DNA of 8,800 nt, taken from assembly GCA_934096025.1 (NCBI GenBank), contig CAKOLP010000028.1, positions 1-8,800 on the forward strand, in the 5' to 3' direction. Within the stretch, counting starts at the first letter, position 1; each line of letters begins with the position of its first letter. Below, piece after piece: positions 5,082 through 8,800 of this stretch. The DNA is from an uncultured Bacilli bacterium. Lineage in GTDB: Bacteria; Bacillota_I; Bacilli_A; RF39; UBA660. A program made the position numbers and the translations under genes. Below the pieces are notes generated by a model. That model saw only the letters and a program-made list of their open reading frames with translations, was not told the origin of the DNA and made no database searches.

Positions 5082-5950
5082 TTTACGATTTGAGCGTGAG
5101 GATGGTTTTTATAATCATCCTTTATTTTTTTGTTAGTTAAATGAGAATATATTTCTGTAGTTTCTAAATTTTCGTGTCCTAGAAGTTCTTGAATTATCCT
5201 TAAATCAGCACCATTATTTAAAAGATATGTTGCAAAAGAATGCCTTAGAGCATGAGGAGAAATATCTTTGTTTATACCACAATCTTGAGTAATCTTTTTT
5301 AAGATTTTAAAGAACCCTTGCCTACTTATTTTTTCTCCATTTTTATTTAAAAATATATAATCAATAGTATTTTTCAAAAGATATTTTCGATAATCCATAA
5401 TATATAAATTTAAATAATGCGAAGAAGTATTAGACATAGGAATAATTCTTTCTTTTCTCCCCTTGCCCATTACTTTAATAATACTTTCTTCAAAATTTAC
5501 TTGACTAAGAGTTAAATTAATTAGTTCACTAATTCTAACACCTGTTGCAAATAATAATTCTAACATGGCTTTATTTCGATAATCTATTGGTTTTAAAAGT
5601 CTAATATCAAAGAGTTTATCTATTTCTTCAATTGTCAAATAAGTTGGCAATTTTTTTTCTATCTTGGGACTTTTAAGACCGTCACAAGGGTTGCTAGTAA
5701 GTTTATTAGCGAAAATTAAATAATTATAAAAAGAATTTAATACAGTTAAATAATGAGCTTTAGTACGAGGGTTGCTTTGCATATTTGAAATAAAACTTTG
5801 AATATCATTTTTAGTAAGGGTTGTTAAATCTTTGTTTAATGTTCGCCTAATTATTATTAAATTAGTTTTATAAGAATCTATTGTATTTTTAGATAGTCTT
5901 CTTTCATACATTAAATAATCAATAAATAATTCTATATCTTTATCAAGCAT
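5078..5950 (-). CDS. xerD: Tyrosine recombinase, XerD type
   Basis: Starting at the ATG at 5950 the product has 290 residues, typical of XerC/XerD. This start is chosen because GGTGAT (5960-5955), the 3' half of the ideal Shine-Dalgarno, lies four bases upstream; an upstream in-frame GTG (5959) has no such site. Residues 1-85 are the SAM-like DNA-binding domain. The catalytic domain carries the full set: Arg139 in ATGVRISEL, Lys163 in GKGRKER, His233 and Arg236 in HALRH, His259 in LGHENLETT and nucleophile Tyr268. The tail DDYKNHPHA resembles the XerD C-terminus (YxxxHPRA), so XerD is preferred over XerC. It would resolve chromosome dimers at dif during division; a dif-like site lies at 1829-1856. 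No phage or integron genes adjoin it, arguing against an integrase. Confidence 0.9.
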   Translation of the reverse strand: MLDKDIELFIDYLMYERRLSKNTIDSYKTNLIIIRRTLNKDLTTLTKNDIQSFISNMQSNPRTKAHYLTVLNSFYNYLIFANKLTSNPCDGLKSPKIEKKLPTYLTIEEIDKLFDIRLLKPIDYRNKAMLELLFATGVRISELINLTLSQVNFEESIIKVMGKGRKERIIPMSNTSSHYLNLYIMDYRKYLLKNTIDYIFLNKNGEKISRQGFFKILKKITQDCGINKDISPHALRHSFATYLLNNGADLRIIQELLGHENLETTEIYSHLTNKKIKDDYKNHPHAQIVN

Positions 5951-5971
5951 TTTAATCACCAGCTTAAGTTA

Positions 5972-5977
5972 ATTATA
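5972..5977 (-). promoter_or_regulatory. Probable -10 box of the xerD promoter
   Basis: On the minus strand a perfect TATAAT (5977-5972) would start transcription near 5965, giving a leader of about 15 bases that contains the xerD Shine-Dalgarno. No good -35 box is visible at 16-19 bases. Confidence 0.45.
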
Positions 5978-5995
5978 TATCTTTTTGGGAAATTA

Positions 5996-6004
5996 TGCTA
6001 TAAT
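5996..6004 (+). promoter_or_regulatory. Extended -10 promoter of the rarA operon
   Basis: TG (5996-5997) one base before TATAAT (5999-6004) forms an extended -10 element, and no -35 box is evident at normal spacing. Transcription from it would begin near 6011, only about eight bases before the rarA ATG, so the transcript would be almost leaderless. Confidence 0.55.
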
Positions 6005-6018
6005 GAATTAGTGATATT

Positions 6019-7221
6019 ATGGAGATTTTAGCAGATAAATTAAGACCAAAAAAATTAGATGATATTATTGGTCAAGAACATTTAGTTGGTAAAGATAAAA
6101 TATTTAATAATCTTATTAAAAATAAGAAACTTTTTTCTATGATTTTATATGGTAAACCAGGGATTGGCAAGACAAGTATTGCTGTTGCCTTAGTAAATGA
6201 GTTAAATATTAGATATAAACTTATGAATGCCACTATAAACAATAAAAGTGATTTTGATATTGCCATTAGTGAAGGTAAATTATATGGAGAATTAGTATTA
6301 ATTATCGATGAAATACATAGGATGAATAAAGATAAACAAGATTTATTACTTCCTTTTATTGAAAATGGCACAATTATTTTAATTGGACTTACGACATCTA
6401 ATCCTTATCATAAGATTAATCCTGCTATAAGAAGTAGATGTCAGATATTTGAATTACATGAGCTAAATAGTAAAGATATAGAAGTTGGCTTAAGGAAAGC
6501 CTCTAAAAAATTAGATAATTTGGATATAACTGATGAGGCAATAAAGTATATTGCTAATTTATCTGGTGGAGATTTGCGATTTGCTCTTAATTTACTAGAA
6601 GTAGCCTACTATACTAATAGTGGTACTATCGATGTTGATAAGATTAAAATAATAAATAGTAAGCCAGTAATGTTTCATGATAAAAATGAAGACGGTCATT
6701 ATGATGTAATAAGTGCTTTACAAAAATCTATTCGAGGTAGTGATGTTGATGCTGCCCTTCACTATTTAGCTCGATTAGTAGAAGCTGAGGACTTAGATAT
6801 TATTTATAGAAGGTTAAGCGTAATTGCTTATGAAGATATAGGTTTAGCTAATCCAGGAATTGGACCTAAATTAAGAGCAGCAATTGAGGCCTCAGAAATG
6901 CTTGGGTTACCTGAGGCACGTATTCCTTTAGGTACGATTGTAACGGAAATGGCCTTATCCCCTAAAAGTAATAGTGCTCATGTTGCTTTTGATAAAGCTT
7001 TAAACGATGTAAGAATGGGAAATACAGGAAATGTTCCTGATAATATTAAAACTAATTCTAAAGATTATATATATCCTCATGATTACCCTAATTCTTGGGT
7101 AAAGCAGAATTATATGCCTAAAAATCTTATTGGAAGAAAATATTATATACCAAGAAATAATAAAGTAGAATTTAATTTAAATAAAATACACCAAGAAATG
7201 CAAAAAGGAGATCGGAAATGA
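6019..7221 (+). CDS. rarA: Replication-associated recombination protein RarA (MgsA), AAA+ ATPase
   Basis: The 400-residue product is full length for the RarA/MgsA/WRNIP1 family, which acts at stalled replication forks and interacts with single-strand binding protein. The N-terminus LADKLRPKKLDDIIGQEHLVG is typical. Visible AAA+ elements are Walker A GKPGIGKTS (45-53), Walker B VLIIDEIHR (93-101), sensor 1 GLTTSNP (123-129), arginine finger Arg140 in RSRCQ and sensor 2 around Arg187 in GGDLRFALN. The C-terminal tetramerisation domain shows SIRGSDVDAALHYLARLVEA, YEDIGLANP and the end motif YPHDYPNSWVKQNYMP. ATG 6019 matches the family start despite only a weak GTGAT before it. The gene overlaps gpsA by ATGA and is divergent from xerD. 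Confidence 0.96.
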   Translation: MEILADKLRPKKLDDIIGQEHLVGKDKIFNNLIKNKKLFSMILYGKPGIGKTSIAVALVNELNIRYKLMNATINNKSDFDIAISEGKLYGELVLIIDEIHRMNKDKQDLLLPFIENGTIILIGLTTSNPYHKINPAIRSRCQIFELHELNSKDIEVGLRKASKKLDNLDITDEAIKYIANLSGGDLRFALNLLEVAYYTNSGTIDVDKIKIINSKPVMFHDKNEDGHYDVISALQKSIRGSDVDAALHYLARLVEAEDLDIIYRRLSVIAYEDIGLANPGIGPKLRAAIEASEMLGLPEARIPLGTIVTEMALSPKSNSAHVAFDKALNDVRMGNTGNVPDNIKTNSKDYIYPHDYPNSWVKQNYMPKNLIGRKYYIPRNNKVEFNLNKIHQEMQKGDRK

Positions 7222-8159
7222 AAATAAGTGTAATTGGTCTAGGAATGTATAGCTTAGCTCTAACTAAAATGCTAGCTAAAAAGGAAGAAAATGAAATAAT
7301 TATATGGACTGATGATAAAAATAAAACAATAAAGTCAATAATAGATATTGATTTACCTAAAACCGTAACTGTTAGTCCTAATATGGGAGAAGTTTTAGAA
7401 AATACTGATATTATATATATTGCTTGTGCTAGTAAATATGTAGATTCAGTTTTAAAAAACATGGCACCATATTATAAAAAAAATACCCCAATTTGTATTG
7501 CATCTAAAGGGATTGAAGAATCGACTGAGAGCCTTTTATCTGATGTAGTAACAAGTATTTTACATACTTCTAATATTGCAGTAATATCAGGGCCTACTTT
7601 TGCAATTGATATGCTTAATAATGACCCTACAGCTTTAGCACTCGGAGCAAAAAATTGTAAAGTAAGAAATATGGTTATGAAGACTTTAGCAAACGATACT
7701 TTAAAATTACGCCCTACCAAAGATTTAATTGGTATTCAAGTATGTGGTGCTATAAAAAATGTTATAGCTATTGCAGCAGGAATTATTAAAGGTTTAGGTT
7801 ATGGGGAGTCTACTCATGCTCTTTTAATCAATTCTTCCCTACATGACATAAAAGAGATTATATATTATTTAGGGGGAAACGAAAAAACAATACTATCTTA
7901 TGCTGGAGTTGGCGATTTACTTCTTACTTGTAGTACTAAAAAAAGTAGAAACTATCACTTTGGCTTTATTATAGGAAGTACTAAAAATAAAAAAGAGATA
8001 AATAAGTTTCTTTGCGAAAATACTGTCGAGGGATACAATACTTTAGATACTATTTATAGAATATTAAAAAAGAAAAATATAGATATTAAAATTATTAACA
8101 TATTATATGAAATAGTTTATAATGAAGAAGACCCTAGTATTATAATAAATGCTTTTTAG
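7218..8159 (+). CDS. gpsA: Glycerol-3-phosphate dehydrogenase (NAD(P)+)
   Basis: The 313-residue cytosolic enzyme reduces dihydroxyacetone phosphate to sn-glycerol-3-phosphate for phospholipid synthesis. Family landmarks are the N-terminal Rossmann strand and loop VIGLGMYSLAL, SKG (96-98), SGPTFA (124-129), GAIKNVIAIAAGI with catalytic Lys180, AGVGDL with Asp233, SRN (243-245) and VEG (270-272). Two regions drift: the GxGxxG loop ends in Ser12 rather than Gly, and the usual GDNTRAALITRG stretch reads GESTHALLINSS. It is also slightly shorter than the common 330-340 residues. The catalytic residues remain, so activity is likely but cofactor or substrate affinity may differ. It is translationally coupled to rarA through ATGA, with AAGGAGAT inside rarA as its ribosome binding site. 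It ends in TAG. Confidence 0.92.
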   Translation: MKISVIGLGMYSLALTKMLAKKEENEIIIWTDDKNKTIKSIIDIDLPKTVTVSPNMGEVLENTDIIYIACASKYVDSVLKNMAPYYKKNTPICIASKGIEESTESLLSDVVTSILHTSNIAVISGPTFAIDMLNNDPTALALGAKNCKVRNMVMKTLANDTLKLRPTKDLIGIQVCGAIKNVIAIAAGIIKGLGYGESTHALLINSSLHDIKEIIYYLGGNEKTILSYAGVGDLLLTCSTKKSRNYHFGFIIGSTKNKKEINKFLCENTVEGYNTLDTIYRILKKKNIDIKIINILYEIVYNEEDPSIIINAF

Positions 8160-8189
8160 ATATATGGGTTAATATGGAGGTAGTTATTT

Positions 8190-8753
8190 ATGAATAGAGA
8201 AAAAGCTTTAAATTTATTAAAAAAATATAATAAGGAAGAATATCATGTTAGACATGGTCTAATGGTAGAAAGTATTATGAGACATATTGCTAAAGAATAT
8301 AATTACGATGAAGATTTTTGGGGAATCGTAGGCCTTTTACATGATATTGATTATGAAATGTATTCAGATGAACATTGTTATAAATGTATAGATATTTTAA
8401 AAGAAATTGAAGCAAGTGATGAATTAATTCATGCTGTATGTAGTCATGGTTATAATATTTGTTCTGATATAGAGCCTACGCACTTTATGGAAAAAGTGTT
8501 ATATGCCAGTGATGATTTATCTGGAATAATTGCTTCATTAATTAATATGCGCCCATCTCACAATGCTCAAGGTATGGAAGTTGCAACATTAAAGAAAAAA
8601 TTTAAGGATAAAACTTTTGCTAGAGGTTGTTCTAGAGATGTCATTAAGACTGGTTGTGCCATGTTAGGTTGGGAATTAACAGACCTTTTTGAAAAATGTA
8701 TCAAAGCAATAGAAGCAGATGAAGAAAAAATTGAAAATGATTTAAAAGACTAA
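8190..8753 (+). CDS. HD-domain metal-dependent phosphohydrolase
   Basis: The 187-residue product belongs to the HD superfamily. Candidate metal ligands run in the right order: His22 in VRHGLMVE, His51-Asp52 in LLHDIDYE, His86 in CSHGYN and Asp108 in YASDDLSG. The later block LINMRPSH and KKKFKDKTFARGCSRDVIKTG is characteristic of a stand-alone HD family common in Bacillota and clostridia. HD enzymes cleave phosphate bonds in nucleotides or related compounds; the substrate of this family is not known to me, and no partner domain such as RelA or GGDEF is present. GGAGG (8176-8180) lies nine bases before the ATG. The gene follows gpsA after 30 bases and is the last gene of the rarA-gpsA operon, closed by a terminator. 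Confidence 0.88.
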   Translation: MNREKALNLLKKYNKEEYHVRHGLMVESIMRHIAKEYNYDEDFWGIVGLLHDIDYEMYSDEHCYKCIDILKEIEASDELIHAVCSHGYNICSDIEPTHFMEKVLYASDDLSGIIASLINMRPSHNAQGMEVATLKKKFKDKTFARGCSRDVIKTGCAMLGWELTDLFEKCIKAIEADEEKIENDLKD

Positions 8754-8764
8754 TTTAAAGAAAA

Positions 8765-8793
8765 CAAAAAAGACTTTGGTTAGTCCTTTTTTG
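8765..8793 (+). terminator. Rho-independent terminator of the rarA-gpsA-HD operon
   Basis: CAAAAAAG (8765-8772) pairs with CTTTTTTG (8786-8793). A single bulged C separates this from an inner ACT/AGT stem, and the loop is TTGGTT. The T6 run (8787-8792) forms the tail and part of the stem. It begins 12 bases after the HD gene stop. Confidence 0.75.
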
Positions 8794-8800
8794 TGCTTAT

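Noticed and set aside
5078..5950. Tyrosine recombinase as a mobile-element or phage integrase
   Set aside because: Length, catalytic layout and C-terminal tail fit housekeeping XerD, and there are no attachment repeats, excisionase or cargo genes around it.
7218..7227. Use of TGA as tryptophan (Mycoplasma code), since the rarA and zupT TGA stops are each followed two codons later by TAA or TAG
   Set aside because: All tryptophans I checked in conserved positions use TGG and no in-frame TGA interrupts any conserved domain.

Overview
The window is AT-rich chromosomal DNA, apparently from a low-GC member of the Bacillota/Mollicutes-like group. The grounds are the strong A+T bias, Shine-Dalgarno sites close to AAGGAGGTGAT, compact gene packing, short T-tailed terminators and housekeeping genes of that group. 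Every tryptophan codon I checked in the confident genes is TGG and none is an in-frame TGA, so the standard bacterial code fits better than the Mycoplasma code. I cannot name the species.

Left part (1-1447): the 3' end of greA, then tig (trigger factor) with its own sigma-A-type promoter and a terminator. Next comes a convergent gene-free block of about 420 bases (1449-1870). Its right edge (1829-1856) closely resembles a dif chromosome-dimer-resolution site. This is the most interesting observation here, since a XerD-type recombinase is encoded about 3.2 kb further on.

Middle (1876-5081): an unrecognised 352-residue protein on the minus strand is divergent from a membrane-anchored DUF2726 protein with a nuclease-like fold on the plus strand. 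The DUF2726 gene overlaps the 3' end of a ZIP-family metal transporter tail to tail. A class I glutamine amidotransferase gene (peptidase C26/PuuD type) follows, broken by a frameshift just before its C-terminal quarter. A tiny Asn/Ala/Lys-rich ORF with a strong ribosome binding site then converges on xerD and shares the bases CTAG with it, so each gene stops in TAG there.

Right part (5078-8793): xerD (minus) and rarA (plus) diverge from a very short promoter region. rarA, gpsA (glycerol-3-phosphate dehydrogenase) and an HD-domain hydrolase gene form a plus-strand operon: rarA and gpsA overlap by ATGA, a 30-base gap follows, and a terminator closes the unit. RarA (stalled-fork rescue) and XerD (dimer resolution) both serve chromosome maintenance. 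GpsA supplies glycerol-3-phosphate for phospholipids.

I found no tRNA, rRNA, CRISPR array, insertion sequence or recognisable defence cassette. I see no convincing new multi-gene system. The items most worth following up are the dif-like site, the unknown 352-residue protein beside it with its nuclease-like divergent partner, the frameshifted amidotransferase and the tiny repetitive ORF.
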